From Spirochaetales bacterium (GTDB taxonomy: Bacteria > Spirochaetota > Spirochaetia > JAIPGG01): DNA of 39,076 nt. The position numbers and the translations under genes are program-made. Positions 25,314-33,562 of the stretch are shown here, piece after piece. Each line of letters opens with the position of its first letter. Position 1 is the stretch's first letter. The notes below the pieces were generated by a model. It did no database searches, had not been told where the DNA came from, and saw only the letters and a program-made list of their open reading frames with translations. The stretch lies in assembly GCA_021736255.1 (NCBI GenBank), contig JAIPGG010000017.1:1-39076 (forward strand). Reading direction: 5' to 3'.

Positions 25314-25322
25314 TGCTATAAT
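25314..25322 (+). promoter_or_regulatory. Extended -10 promoter upstream of the 50-residue ORF
   Basis: TGCTATAAT fits the TGn-TATAAT extended -10 pattern. The hexamer is at 25317-25322, about 24 bases upstream of the small ORF start. No clear -35 is visible. Confidence 0.45.
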
Positions 25323-25345
25323 ACGAAGCTATGGGAGGGGTGCCG

Positions 25346-25498
25346 ATGATACAAAAAACGATGCAAAACAAACTGACTAGGAATATCCTTCGCGAAAACC
25401 TCGAAGAGACTATCAGGAAAAAAATTGTAATCGACACGCTGAAGCAGTCCGCACTCAAACCTCTGAACACAAGGGTCGAACCGATTCTGCACGACTGA
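25346..25498 (+). CDS. Small hypothetical protein (50 aa)
   Basis: ATG 25346 is preceded by GGGAGGGG, five bases away, and the frame runs to TGA 25498. The protein is basic and helical, with many K and R (for example LTRNILRENLEETIRKKIV). No family is recognised. It sits in the degraded patch between the lipoprotein and ankyrin pseudogenes, so it could be a real small gene or the surviving N-terminus of a decayed one. The promoter and ribosome binding site support expression. Confidence 0.45.
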   Translation: MIQKTMQNKLTRNILRENLEETIRKKIVIDTLKQSALKPLNTRVEPILHD

Positions 25499-25532
25499 TT
25501 TCCACGGAAAAAAACAGCGATGCAGACTATCG

Positions 25533-25946
25533 ATGACTGGGATGATACAGCTGGTAATCCGCCGGAGGAGCCTACCGCTTTCTTCGCGACATTTCGATGA
25601 TGCAGTATCTTTCTTTCGTAAAGGGAAGTTTTCCGAAGGATCGAAAGAATTCCATTCCAGGTTTCCTACTGCAGAATTATCAGAAAAATCCCACACCCCC
25701 GCCAGGGAAAGAGTCCTGCGTTTTCTGAGTATTACTGGTTCAGGGTGGGGGAAGAATCGCATTATTCTGCGAAGGGGTTCGATGGCGGCCTATGGCCCTC
25801 TGTTGGAAGGGATTCCCGACTGGAATACCTCCCGTGCGGTTTGGGCGGTAAACGAGATGCTTCGACCGGATGAGTTCGCAATGATGTGGACGGTGGACGA
25901 GCTTTTTCTTTTGTATGTGGGGAATGAATATGAACATCGAAATTGA
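25533..25946 (+). CDS. Hypothetical protein, possibly degraded
   Basis: The open frame of 137 codons has a convincing C-terminal half (GSMAAYGPLLEGIPDWNTS, then MLRPDEFAMMWTVDELFLLY), but its N-terminal 20 residues look like an unrelated frame. A second short frame starting at 25522 (MQTIDDWDDTAGNPPEEPT) ends in a stop at about 25600 and may be the original N-terminus, which would imply a frameshift. I do not recognise a family. It overlaps the start of the ankyrin pseudogene by about 23 bases. Confidence 0.4.
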   Translation: MTGMIQLVIRRRSLPLSSRHFDDAVSFFRKGKFSEGSKEFHSRFPTAELSEKSHTPARERVLRFLSITGSGWGKNRIILRRGSMAAYGPLLEGIPDWNTSRAVWAVNEMLRPDEFAMMWTVDELFLLYVGNEYEHRN

Positions 25947-26592
25947 TCCGATCTTTATGCTTCATGGAGCGCTTCAGGAGGATGATGAGGATGCGATTAA
26001 GGCCCTGCTCGATTTACAAAAAGATGTTGATCTGGACGGAACGGGCTTTCTGCACTGGGCGGTAGAGTTCAGAGCCCGCCGAGGGCTTGTGCTTTGCTGC
26101 TCGAACGGGCCGATATCGAAGCTGTTCGTCCGCTTGCCTTCGAGGCAACAAGGAAGCGATGATGACTCTTCTTTGCCTGAGTGCAAACATGTGGCATGCA
26201 AACCAGGAGGCATACACCCCCTTTATGGCCGCCGCCGGCCGCCTCGAGGATGATCTGCTTTCGCACATCATCAACGACTACGGCGGTACGGAAGAACGTA
26301 TCAATCAGGCGGACCAGTATGGATGGACCGCACTCTTTTCCGCTGCATCTCGCGGCAAAACGGAAAACCTCCGGCTGCTGGTGGAGAAGGGCGGCAATAC
26401 ACGAATCCGAACGGAACGTGGTGAAAATATATCAGTGGACGAAATGCCCTTTATCATGCCGTGAAACAGGGCTATCGAGAGATTGTCACCTGTCTCGAAA
26501 ATGCAGGATGTATACATGAACGGGGAACACACGGTCTCGATGCACGAACGCTTTCCCAGCACCGCACGATCAATGTCGATACGATTCTATAG
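25924..26592 (+). pseudogene. Ankyrin-repeat pseudogene with at least three frame breaks
   Basis: The segment begins MNMNIEIDPIFMLHGALQ and DVDLDGTGFLHWAVEFRARR, then the ankyrin-like sequence continues in a second frame (ALLLERADIEAVRPLAFEAT), in a third frame (ACLRGNKEAMMTLLCLSANM and onward to GWTALFSAASRGKTENLRLL), and finally back in the first (ALYHAVKQGYREIVTCLENA) to a stop at 26590-26592. Breaks lie near 26085, 26145 and 26430. Each frame keeps conserved ankyrin spacing, so this is decay and not chance. Intact it would have been an ankyrin protein of about 220 residues. The nearby ankyrin ORF at 24142-24663 may be a relative. Confidence 0.75.
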
Positions 26593-26636
26593 ATTTATGA
26601 TTGGCGTAACACGGTATCTGGAGTATGTACGGCATC

Positions 26637-26665
26637 TTGACTGAAATAATATGATAAAGTACGAT
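26637..26665 (+). promoter_or_regulatory. Possible upstream promoter of preT
   Basis: TTGACT (26637-26642) and TACGAT (26660-26665) are separated by 17 bases. The -10 is weak. It lies about 165 bases before the preT start, upstream of the stronger promoter at 26753-26781. Confidence 0.3.
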
Positions 26666-26715
26666 CTGCTTATATTGTACAATGTTGATGAAGCTCTGAA
26701 ACGGAAAAGGAACCC

Positions 26716-26731
26716 GTATTTTTCCGAATAC
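26716..26731. promoter_or_regulatory. Inverted repeat upstream of preT
   Basis: GTATT and AATAC form a 5-base inverted repeat around a 6-base centre. It lies 21 bases upstream of the -35 of the main preT promoter, where an activator or repressor could bind. Confidence 0.25.
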
Positions 26732-26752
26732 TGAAATTTTTGCAGAAAGAAT

Positions 26753-26781
26753 TTGTGCTGAACGGAAATATATTGTATAAT
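26753..26781 (+). promoter_or_regulatory. Main preTA promoter (sigma70-type)
   Basis: -35 TTGTGC (26753-26758) and -10 TATAAT (26776-26781) are separated by exactly 17 bases. The start of preT is about 50 bases downstream. It is the best-matching promoter in the 238-base gap between the ankyrin pseudogene and preT. I see no other gene in that gap. Confidence 0.65.
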
Positions 26782-26830
26782 ACGGCCCTACTCCAAACAT
26801 ACAATACTCACCTTGGAAGGAGGTTACGAA

Positions 26831-28123
26831 TTGGAGAATAATACGACCACCTATTTTACCGAAGAAATACCCCCTTTCACGCCGCAAACGGCGATGGAAG
26901 AGGCTTCTCGGTGTCTTTTATGTTTAGACGCACCCTGCAGCAGGGATTGTCCTGCTAATACGAACCCCGGCGATTTTATAAGAGCCATACGGTTTAGAAA
27001 CTTCAAGGGCGCTGCCGAAATCATCAGGACCAACAACATACTCGGAGGTACCTGCGGGAGAGTTTGTCCGGTCGAACGACTGTGCGAAGAGGCATGTTCC
27101 AGAACCGAAATCGATGTTCCTATACAGATCGGACGTCTCCAGCGTTTTGCAACAGATTTCGAAGAAGCTACAAATTTCCAGGTTCTCGAACCCGCAGCAA
27201 AACTCGATAAGGAAAAGGTTGCTATGATCGGCGGGGGACCTGCCTCCATGGCCTGTTCCGCAGAACTTGCAAAAATGGGATACCAGGTTACTATCTACGA
27301 TGAAAACAAGGCCCCCGGCGGAATTCTTGCCTACGGTATCGTTCCTTCACGTCTGCCTCAGCACGTAGTCGACGAGGAAGTCAAGAAAATCAAGGACCTC
27401 GGTGTTGAGTTTGTTCAGAACACAAAGGTCGGAAAAGACGTCAGTCTCGATGACCTTCGAGCGAAGGGCTTCAAGGCATTTATGCTCGGAACCGGTCTCC
27501 AGAAACCGATTTCCATTGATGTCCCCGGCACGGACCTCGACGGGGTAACCTATGCACTTCCCTACCTCCATGAGGCACGGGAGTCCAAGGGCAATTTTGA
27601 TCCCGGAGAATACGTTGTTGTGATCGGAGGCGGAGATGTCGCAATGGACTGTGCATCGACCGCAAAGATGTTGGGAGCGAAAAAGGTTTCTGTCCTTTAC
27701 CGCCGTACCCGTCTCGAGATGCCTGCCACCCATGTGGAAGTAGCACACTGCGAGAAGATCGGGGTTCAGTTCAACTACACCTTCAATCCCGCTGAAATCG
27801 TCGGCGAGAACGGGAAAGTAAAGGCGATCAAGGGCAGCGGAAGCCGGGATAAATCATCCATTGAACTCCAGGCCGACCGTGTAGTATTCGCCATCGGACA
27901 GCAGCCTGAAGACCTTTCTGGTATTTCCAAGGATCTCGGTATCAGCGATGAACGGGGATTCGTGATCGACAAGAATTATGACGGACAAACCAACCTGCCC
28001 GACGTCTTTGTTGCAGGGGATGTTGTCGGCGGCGCCAGCAAGACCGTTGTCCATGGTGTCCAGGCCGGCAAAAATGCCGCCGAATCGATCGATGCATACC
28101 TGACAAAGCAGAGGGGGAAATAG
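26831..28123 (+). CDS. preT: NAD-dependent dihydropyrimidine dehydrogenase subunit PreT-like
   Basis: PreT feeds electrons from NAD(P)H through flavin and iron-sulfur clusters to PreA, which reduces or oxidises pyrimidines. The N-terminus carries two iron-sulfur cysteine sets ([14 protein letters not shown] and [17 protein letters not shown]), as in GltD-type subunits. FAD-binding GGGPASM follows near residue 135, a second dinucleotide-binding GGGDVAMD lies near 265, and the C-terminal [15 protein letters not shown] is also typical. TTG 26831 is the start because AGGAGG lies 7 bases upstream; the open frame extends to 26813, but that part overlaps the ribosome binding site. The protein is 430 residues. 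It is 1 base from preA, so the two are an operon. GltD-like partners of other oxidoreductases are possible. Confidence 0.88.
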   Translation: MENNTTTYFTEEIPPFTPQTAMEEASRCLLCLDAPCSRDCPANTNPGDFIRAIRFRNFKGAAEIIRTNNILGGTCGRVCPVERLCEEACSRTEIDVPIQIGRLQRFATDFEEATNFQVLEPAAKLDKEKVAMIGGGPASMACSAELAKMGYQVTIYDENKAPGGILAYGIVPSRLPQHVVDEEVKKIKDLGVEFVQNTKVGKDVSLDDLRAKGFKAFMLGTGLQKPISIDVPGTDLDGVTYALPYLHEARESKGNFDPGEYVVVIGGGDVAMDCASTAKMLGAKKVSVLYRRTRLEMPATHVEVAHCEKIGVQFNYTFNPAEIVGENGKVKAIKGSGSRDKSSIELQADRVVFAIGQQPEDLSGISKDLGISDERGFVIDKNYDGQTNLPDVFVAGDVVGGASKTVVHGVQAGKNAAESIDAYLTKQRGK

Positions 28124-28124
28124 T

Positions 28125-29441
28125 ATGGCGAAGCATGTTGATTTATCGATAGATTTTTGTGGGGTGAAGTGTGAAAACCCCTTTTTCCTGAGTTCTTCTC
28201 CGGTCGGAAGTTCCTACGAAATGTGTGCCAAGTATTATGAGGCCGGCGGAGGCGGAGTTGTTTTCAAGACTGTTGGAACCTACATCCCCGATGAGTGTTC
28301 CCCCCGTTTCGACGCTACTCAGAAGGAAGGCACACCATTTGTCGGCTTTAAGAATATGGAGCAGATCTCCGACAAGCCCTACGACAAGAACCTCGAGATG
28401 ATGACCCAGCTCAAAAAAGACTATCCGGACAAGATCCTGATTGCTTCCATCATGGGTATGGACGAATCCGACTGGACAAAACTGGCCAAGGATGCCGAGC
28501 AGACCGGAGCTGATATCATCGAATGTAACTTTTCCTGTCCCCAGATGGCCCATGAAGGTATGGGGTCGGACGTAGGGGCAAGCCCCGAGTTGATCGACAA
28601 ATTTGTTCGTGCCACCATCGCAGGGACGGATCTTCCCGTTATGGCAAAGATGACCCCGAATGTGGAAAAGATGCAGGTGCCTGCCCGGGCTGCTGTAAAG
28701 GCCGGGGCTCACGCAATTTCCGCAATAAACACCATTAAGGCGATTACCGGTATAGACCTGGAGCGTTTCGTCGGTCTGCCGGTAGTGAACGGAAAGTCAT
28801 CAATCTCCGGTTTCTCCGGTGCATCCGCCAAACCCATTGCACTCCGCTTTCTTGCAGAGATGGCGCAGGATCCTGAACTCAAGGGTACACCCTTCTCAGG
28901 AATGGGCGGAATCGAAACCTGGGAAGATGCTGCAGAGTTTATCATGCTCGGTGCGAGCAATCTGCAGTTTACCACTTCGATTATGCAGTACGGCTACCGA
29001 ATCGTAGAGGACATGATTTCCGGGCTCTCCCTGTATCTTGCAGAGAAGGGCTTTAACAGTCTCGACGAACTGGTGGGGAAGGCTCTTCCGAACCTGATTC
29101 CTGCAGACAATGTGGATCGTGATTTCAAAATCCAGGTTGAAATCGATCTGGAAAAGTGTGTCCACTGCGGCCGCTGTTACATCTCCTGTTTCGACGGGGC
29201 TCATCAGGCCATCGAATGGGATGAGGAAAAGCGCGAACCCTCCGTTGATTACGACAAGTGTGTCGGATGCCAGCTCTGTCTGCATGTATGCCCGACCAAT
29301 GCAATCAAACCCGGTCCGGTTCTGTTTAAAGAACATGACCAGTTCGGTATCGGTTATTATTGTAAGTGGGACGAGAATGCCTCTACTAAGCGGGACTTGA
29401 TGATTGGTACGTACGACCGCAACGAGGTGATTACCCAGTAA
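28125..29441 (+). CDS. preA: Dihydropyrimidine dehydrogenase subunit PreA-like, catalytic cysteine replaced
   Basis: The 438-residue protein has a dihydroorotate dehydrogenase-like FMN barrel (about 1-310) and a C-terminal double 4Fe-4S domain (C345, C348, C351, C355; C379, C382, C385, C389). The segment [20 protein letters not shown] aligns with the DPD loop whose general-acid cysteine lies in a GMGLACGQ-like motif; here that position is valine (V150). So reduction chemistry may use another residue or a different substrate. The family is clear, the exact substrate is not. GAGGGG precedes ATG 28125. Confidence 0.85.
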   Translation: MAKHVDLSIDFCGVKCENPFFLSSSPVGSSYEMCAKYYEAGGGGVVFKTVGTYIPDECSPRFDATQKEGTPFVGFKNMEQISDKPYDKNLEMMTQLKKDYPDKILIASIMGMDESDWTKLAKDAEQTGADIIECNFSCPQMAHEGMGSDVGASPELIDKFVRATIAGTDLPVMAKMTPNVEKMQVPARAAVKAGAHAISAINTIKAITGIDLERFVGLPVVNGKSSISGFSGASAKPIALRFLAEMAQDPELKGTPFSGMGGIETWEDAAEFIMLGASNLQFTTSIMQYGYRIVEDMISGLSLYLAEKGFNSLDELVGKALPNLIPADNVDRDFKIQVEIDLEKCVHCGRCYISCFDGAHQAIEWDEEKREPSVDYDKCVGCQLCLHVCPTNAIKPGPVLFKEHDQFGIGYYCKWDENASTKRDLMIGTYDRNEVITQ

Positions 29442-29521
29442 CCAGCCAAGAGTGCTTGCTGTTTCGAGCATCGTTGAGGAAGACTGAATATAGTAAAGCA
29501 CAGTATCATACAGCATTATAA

Positions 29522-29558
29522 ACAGCCTGCAGCGGTACTACGCGGCAGGCTGTTTTTT
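29522..29558. terminator. Strong intrinsic terminator, shared by preTA and acr3-arsR
   Basis: ACAGCCTGC (29522-29530) pairs perfectly with GCAGGCTGT (29545-29553), followed by six T on the plus strand (29553-29558). It lies about 80 bases after preA and at the arsR stop, where the two operons converge. The minus-strand side is less certain because it has a shorter U-run. Confidence 0.85.
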
Positions 29559-29947
29559 CATATGCCGAAGGGAACCCATTCATGTATGGTCGCGCAGGTA
29601 AATCCCCGGCTGCGGTAGTCCTGCAGCCGTTTCAGGTCCTCCTGCAATAGCTGATCCTGGTTTCGGGCGCTCTCGAGGATCGAGGCAAGCATACCGCTCT
29701 TTTTCCGGTGGTTTTCTGCAATCCGGTAATGATGCCACTGGGCTTTCTTGTAGCTCTCGACAACACCCCCTTCCCGGAGGCGGCGCATGTGGCGGGATGC
29801 GTTGGATTGTTTGATGCCGAGGACTCGCTCTATCTCGCAGCCGCAGAGGTCCCCGCCTTCCCAGATCAGGGAGACGATCCGGAGTCGACTCTGGTCGGCG
29901 AGGGCCTTTAGCATTTCGAGAACAGGGCTATCTGCTTGGGCTTTCAT
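29558..29947 (-). CDS. arsR: ArsR-family metalloregulator
   Basis: The 129-residue winged-helix protein has the ArsR core (LKALADQSRLRIVSLIWEGG, then LGIKQSNASRHMRRLREGG). The As(III)-binding-type CxC lies in DLCGCEI on the third helix, close to the classic ELCVCDL, so it is likely an As(III)- or Sb(III)-responsive repressor. The ribosome binding site GGGGAG precedes ATG 29947. It follows acr3 on the same strand, 54 bases apart, and an inverted repeat lies between the two genes. The C-terminal tail has an extra cysteine (TCATIHEW). Confidence 0.9.
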   Translation of the reverse strand: MKAQADSPVLEMLKALADQSRLRIVSLIWEGGDLCGCEIERVLGIKQSNASRHMRRLREGGVVESYKKAQWHHYRIAENHRKKSGMLASILESARNQDQLLQEDLKRLQDYRSRGFTCATIHEWVPFGI

Positions 29948-29984
29948 AAACTCTCCCCTTGCCGGCTGCTTTTGTTACTATGCA

Positions 29985-29998
29985 TATAGTCTACTATA
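29985..29998. promoter_or_regulatory. Perfect inverted repeat upstream of arsR (candidate operator)
   Basis: TATAGT and ACTATA flank CT, giving a perfect 14-base inverted repeat in the acr3-arsR gap, about 38-51 bases before the arsR start. It may be the ArsR binding site, probably overlapping a promoter (TATAGT or TATATG -10 on the minus strand). Confidence 0.4.
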
Positions 29999-30001
29999 CA
30001 T

Positions 30002-31051
30002 CTATTTTGCCTCTACCGGAAACGAGTTTCGAGTAGCAACGGCTATTCGAACCAAAGACAGCATAACCGGTACTTCCACCAGAACGCCTACCACCGTAGC
30101 CAGAGCGGCACCGGACTGCAGGCCGAAAAGACTCACCGCCACAGCCACCGCCAGCTCGAAGAAGTTGCTTGCTCCGATCATGGCTCCCGGGGCTGCAACG
30201 GAATGGGGGATTCGCCAGAGCCGGGCCCAGCCGTAGGCGACGGAAAAGATAAAGAAGGTCTGAATTACAAGAGGGACGGCGATCAGCAGGATGTGGAGGG
30301 GATTATTCAGGATGATATCGCCCTGGAAGGAGAAGAGGATGATCAGGGTGACAAGCAGCCCGATGATGGTGGTGTTCCGAAACTTTCCGAGGAAGACGTT
30401 CTCGAAGTAGTCTATTCCCCGCCGCCCTATTACCAGCCGCCGGGCCAGGTAGCCGCCGGATAGGGGGATCACTACAAAGAGAATTACCGATAGGAAGAGG
30501 GTGTTGTAGGGAACGGCGATGTTGCTCACCCCGAGCAGGAAGGCGACTATGGGAACGAAGGCAACAAGTATTATCAGGTCGTTCACGGCTACCTGTACCA
30601 CGGTGTAGGCCGGATCTCCGTCGGAGAGGTGGCTCCAGACAAAGACCATGGCGGTACATGGGGCCGCTCCCAAAAGGACCGCTCCGGCGATGTATTCATC
30701 TGCAAGTCCGGCGGGGATGAGCCTGCCGAATACGATCTTCAGGAAGAACCAGGCGATCAGGTACATGGTAAATGGCTTGATAAGCCAGTTGGTAGCCGTG
30801 GTCACCGTGAGCCCCTTCGGCCGGCGGGTGGCCCGAATGATGCTCGAGAAGTCTATCTTGAGCATCATGGGAAAGATCATGAGCCAGATCAGAACAGCCA
30901 CCGGGATGGAGACCCGGGCATACTCGAGCCTGCTCAAAGCTTCGGGAAAGGCGGGGAGAAAACGTCCGATCAATGTTCCCGTCACAATGCACAGTCCCAC
31001 CCAGAGGGTGAGGTATCGATCGAAAAAGCTGATGCCTTGTTTCCGCTGCAT
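30002..31051 (-). CDS. acr3: Arsenite efflux transporter Acr3
   Basis: The 349-residue protein has about ten hydrophobic helices. Acr3 extrudes As(OH)3 or arsenite, using the proton gradient. Conserved features are AAPCTAMVFVWS with the arsenite-linked cysteine in helix 4 and NFFELAVAVAV with the essential glutamate in helix 9. ATG 31051 follows GGAGGA and is preferred to the upstream open frame (31093). The arsR gene follows it on the same strand, so the transcript would be acr3-arsR. The role is well supported by the motif set. Confidence 0.93.
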   Translation of the reverse strand: MQRKQGISFFDRYLTLWVGLCIVTGTLIGRFLPAFPEALSRLEYARVSIPVAVLIWLMIFPMMLKIDFSSIIRATRRPKGLTVTTATNWLIKPFTMYLIAWFFLKIVFGRLIPAGLADEYIAGAVLLGAAPCTAMVFVWSHLSDGDPAYTVVQVAVNDLIILVAFVPIVAFLLGVSNIAVPYNTLFLSVILFVVIPLSGGYLARRLVIGRRGIDYFENVFLGKFRNTTIIGLLVTLIILFSFQGDIILNNPLHILLIAVPLVIQTFFIFSVAYGWARLWRIPHSVAAPGAMIGASNFFELAVAVAVSLFGLQSGAALATVVGVLVEVPVMLSLVRIAVATRNSFPVEAK

Positions 31052-31344
31052 GGTTCCTCCCGGGTCCCGAGGTATGCCCTGACAGTTGATCACGTACAGG
31101 CTCGTGGACCTTTTTTATGATTATATGAGCAAGTAGTAATGTATAAGATGAATTCAGAAAAATCAAGCCTGAACTGTTTTCCGCCCTCCTGACAGCTGTC
31201 TATCGAGATGAATCCCCCGGAGGTTTTGCCTTGACCGAGCCGCAGAACTTTCTCCGTCTTTGGCACATGACAGCGGGATATCCCCCGATACGGCAAAACG
31301 GGTTAGCAAGTTGGACAATTGAAAAAACTGCATCAACCCTAGAA

Positions 31345-31360
31345 AAAATCCGGGGATTTT
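31345..31360. promoter_or_regulatory. Perfect 16-base palindrome before the hydroxylase promoter
   Basis: AAAATCCGGGGATTTT is a perfect 7-2-7 inverted repeat two bases upstream of the -35 element. The 2-base loop is too small for a terminator hairpin, so an operator for a dimeric regulator is more likely. Confidence 0.45.
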
Positions 31361-31362
31361 AC

Positions 31363-31391
31363 TTGCGCCGCGGGATGTAGATGACTAGAAT
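31363..31391 (+). promoter_or_regulatory. Sigma70-type promoter of the hydroxylase gene
   Basis: -35 TTGCGC (31363-31368) and -10 TAGAAT (31386-31391) are separated by 17 bases. The start codon is 60 bases downstream, with AAGGAGGA as ribosome binding site. Confidence 0.5.
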
Positions 31392-31450
31392 TGTAAACTA
31401 AGAAAGGGCTGCGTCTCTTTGACGATAGTAACGGGAACAAGGAGGATTGT

Positions 31451-32491
31451 ATGGCGGATGTTGGGGAGGCTCGAGAGGGACGAAAGGGAAAGGCAAATGA
31501 GCCCGATGCCTCGGTTGCCCAGCCGGGGGAAAGCGCCGAAGATTTTGGTTTTCGCGACGAGAAGGGGTATTGGCGGCCTCCCTATCCGGTAGCCTATGCT
31601 CCTTTGTTCCAGCGCCCCTTCCGGCCGGGAAAAATCCTGGGGTGGCTCTTCGGTTGGCCCGGGTACCTGTGGCCGATCAACCTCTTTTTTGCGGCGCTGG
31701 CTGCGGTAACCTGGTACTACCTGCAGCCGGGCCTTCTCGAGACGGGGACTATTGCCGGCCGGTGGATCCTCTTTATCTATATCCGAAACATGGCCTACCT
31801 GTGGATAATTTACGGGGGTTTTCACCTTGTTCTCTATACCCTGAAACTACACGGGACCGCCCGGAAGTATGCGCCTAAGTGGCAGGAGACCGGAAGCAAG
31901 AAGTTCCTGTTTCGAAACCAGGTCTACGATAATGTATTTCGCAGCGCCGTTCTGGGCGCGGCCTTCTGGACCGGCTGGGAGGTCTTCTACTTCTGGATGG
32001 CAGGTCGTGGTCTGATGCCCCTCATTGGGATCAGGTCGAACCCGGTCTGGTTCGCAGTTTTTTTCCTTCTCATCCCCATGTGGCGGGAAGTCCATTTCTA
32101 CTTGATCCACAAGATGATCCACTGGAAACCGCTCATGCGCACGGTTCACCACGTCCATCACAAGAACCCGAATCCCGGTCCCTGGGCGGGATTGGCAATG
32201 CACCCGGTGGAGCTGCTGTTGTACTTCAGCGTAGTGGCCATTCACTTTATCGTGCCCTCCCACCCGATCCACTTTCTTTACAATTCGCAACTGACGGCTC
32301 TGACTCCGGCCATGGGACACCACGGTTTCGAGGGGCCGCTTTTTAAAGGGTGGCTGGTTACCGGTTCCTACTTTCACTACCTGCACCACCGCTACGTGTC
32401 TTGTAATTTCGGAGAGGCGACGGTGCCGCTGGACAAGTGGTTCGGCCGTTTCTTTCACGGGGTAGGACCCTACAGGACCCGGCAGGACTGA
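31451..32491 (+). CDS. Membrane-bound di-iron hydroxylase (sterol desaturase / fatty acid hydroxylase superfamily)
   Basis: The 346-residue membrane protein has the histidine clusters of the superfamily: H215-x4-H220 with H224 (HFYLIHKMIH), HHVHH at 233-237 and HYLHH at 309-313, plus intervening helices. These ligands hold a di-iron centre that hydroxylates lipids with O2. An oxygen-dependent lipid enzyme in a mostly anaerobic setting is notable, but the substrate (sterol, carotenoid, fatty acid) cannot be read. AAGGAGGA precedes ATG 31451. It is convergent with the permease genes on the other strand. Confidence 0.87.
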   Translation: MADVGEAREGRKGKANEPDASVAQPGESAEDFGFRDEKGYWRPPYPVAYAPLFQRPFRPGKILGWLFGWPGYLWPINLFFAALAAVTWYYLQPGLLETGTIAGRWILFIYIRNMAYLWIIYGGFHLVLYTLKLHGTARKYAPKWQETGSKKFLFRNQVYDNVFRSAVLGAAFWTGWEVFYFWMAGRGLMPLIGIRSNPVWFAVFFLLIPMWREVHFYLIHKMIHWKPLMRTVHHVHHKNPNPGPWAGLAMHPVELLLYFSVVAIHFIVPSHPIHFLYNSQLTALTPAMGHHGFEGPLFKGWLVTGSYFHYLHHRYVSCNFGEATVPLDKWFGRFFHGVGPYRTRQD

Positions 32492-32555
32492 AGGGAGGGG
32501 CGAATAGCCGCATGGCTAAAGATAAGCGGCGGGATGCGCTGAGCCCTGGATTGTT

Positions 32556-33080
32556 TTATCCTTCGGACGAGGATCGATCTGCAGGCCGCCCTTTTTCTAT
32601 CCGTTCGATCAGAAGCCCCATGATGCTTACCAAAACCAGGGTCAGACCCAGGCGGGTAAACATGAAATCAGCTCCCATAAAGCGAAGCTCAACCAGTTCC
32701 TGAGGCAGCTTGATGCAGGCCCAGGAGGACAGAAAGATTACGACATTTGCCGTGCGTGCACCCTTGGCCTTGAACGCTGCGGCCAGGGGAAAGGCGATGT
32801 AAAGGGGGCCGGTAGGAAGGGTTCCAAGCAGGAAGGCTACCAGCATTCCCCGCAGTCCGGAGGTGCTGCCCAGGTGGCGGGAAATAAATTCCTGTGGTAC
32901 AAAGACCTTCATCAGCGCCATCAGCACCAGCACGGCGGGAAGGATGACCACCAGCTCTATCAGGTATTCCAAAACTGTTCTCTGAAAATCCGCCTGACGG
33001 TCCGGATAAAGCAGTAAGAGGATTACGGCAGCCGCCCCGATTCCGATAGTTGCGATCCAGCTTTTCCACGATGATTTCAC
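32556..33080 (-). CDS. Half-permease B (DUF318/COG0701-like)
   Basis: The 174-residue membrane protein has about four to five helices and the segment GTLPTGPLYIAFPLAAAFKA, characteristic of the PF03773/ArsP-like permease family. Full-length members carry this half twice, so this gene encodes the second half. It overlaps half-permease A in ATGA (33077-33080), so the two are co-translated and probably form a heterodimeric transporter. The substrate is unknown; family members have been linked to metal or arsenical export. Confidence 0.8.
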   Translation of the reverse strand: MKSSWKSWIATIGIGAAAVILLLLYPDRQADFQRTVLEYLIELVVILPAVLVLMALMKVFVPQEFISRHLGSTSGLRGMLVAFLLGTLPTGPLYIAFPLAAAFKAKGARTANVVIFLSSWACIKLPQELVELRFMGADFMFTRLGLTLVLVSIMGLLIERIEKGRPADRSSSEG

Positions 33081-33559
33081 AGAATCACCCCCATCAGAGC
33101 GGCGATTGCCAGGGCCACGAAGAAGCTTAGTCCGTTGCGGAGCAGGGTAAAGCGTCGGCCCATTTCAGAAATCTCCAGAGGCAGGGTCACGAACCCGATC
33201 ATGGTCAGAGTAGTGATAAATGCGGCGGCTATCTGCACGGAGGCCCCTCGTTCTATCAACGATGCGCTGAGAGGAAAGGCAAAGATAGAGGGAATGTGCA
33301 GGACCGAACCGGTCAAGCCGGTTACGAATAGCCCCAGTGGGCCGGAGCGGTCTCCCAGAAACGAGCGAAGGGTTTGTTCGTCAATGAATGAAAAGAGTAG
33401 TCCGATTAGCAAGATGATCAGGATAAACATAGGCAGCAGGGAACGGCCCAGTTTGAGGGCCATTCCCAATGCCGTGAGTGTTTTTCGGCGGTTTTTGGTC
33501 AAGGCGAAGATGAGGGTGCTTCCGGCGAGGATGTTGATTACCAATGCTGCCATGCTCAT
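33077..33559 (-). CDS. Half-permease A (DUF318/COG0701-like)
   Basis: The 160-residue membrane protein mirrors half-permease B: GSVLHIPSIFAFPLSASLIE here matches GTLPTGPLYIAFPLAAAFKA in B, and both continue with helix-breaking prolines (TLPLE, KLPQE). The two genes therefore look like the halves of an internally duplicated permease. It starts three bases after the stop of the barrel gene, so it belongs to the RND operon. There is no clear ribosome binding site, so coupling to the upstream gene is likely. Confidence 0.8.
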   Translation of the reverse strand: MSMAALVINILAGSTLIFALTKNRRKTLTALGMALKLGRSLLPMFILIILLIGLLFSFIDEQTLRSFLGDRSGPLGLFVTGLTGSVLHIPSIFAFPLSASLIERGASVQIAAAFITTLTMIGFVTLPLEISEMGRRFTLLRNGLSFFVALAIAALMGVIL

Positions 33560-33562
33560 GGT

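Larger units (their letters stand above)
31052..31450. other. Intergenic region between acr3 and the hydroxylase gene (399 bases)
   Basis: No convincing gene is visible. A short minus-strand ORF of 68 codons (31090-31296) has no ribosome binding site or recognised family and is discounted. The acr3 promoter probably includes the minus-strand TATAAT at 31120-31125; a -35 match is weak. The sequence also holds a GGTTTTGCC/GGCAAAACG-like inverted pair around 31222 and 31285 that could form a long stem. The right part carries the palindrome at 31345-31360 and the promoter at 31363-31391. Confidence 0.5.

Noticed and set aside
31090-31296. Minus-strand ORF of 68 codons upstream of acr3
   Set aside because: No ribosome binding site, no family, and it overlaps the likely acr3 promoter.
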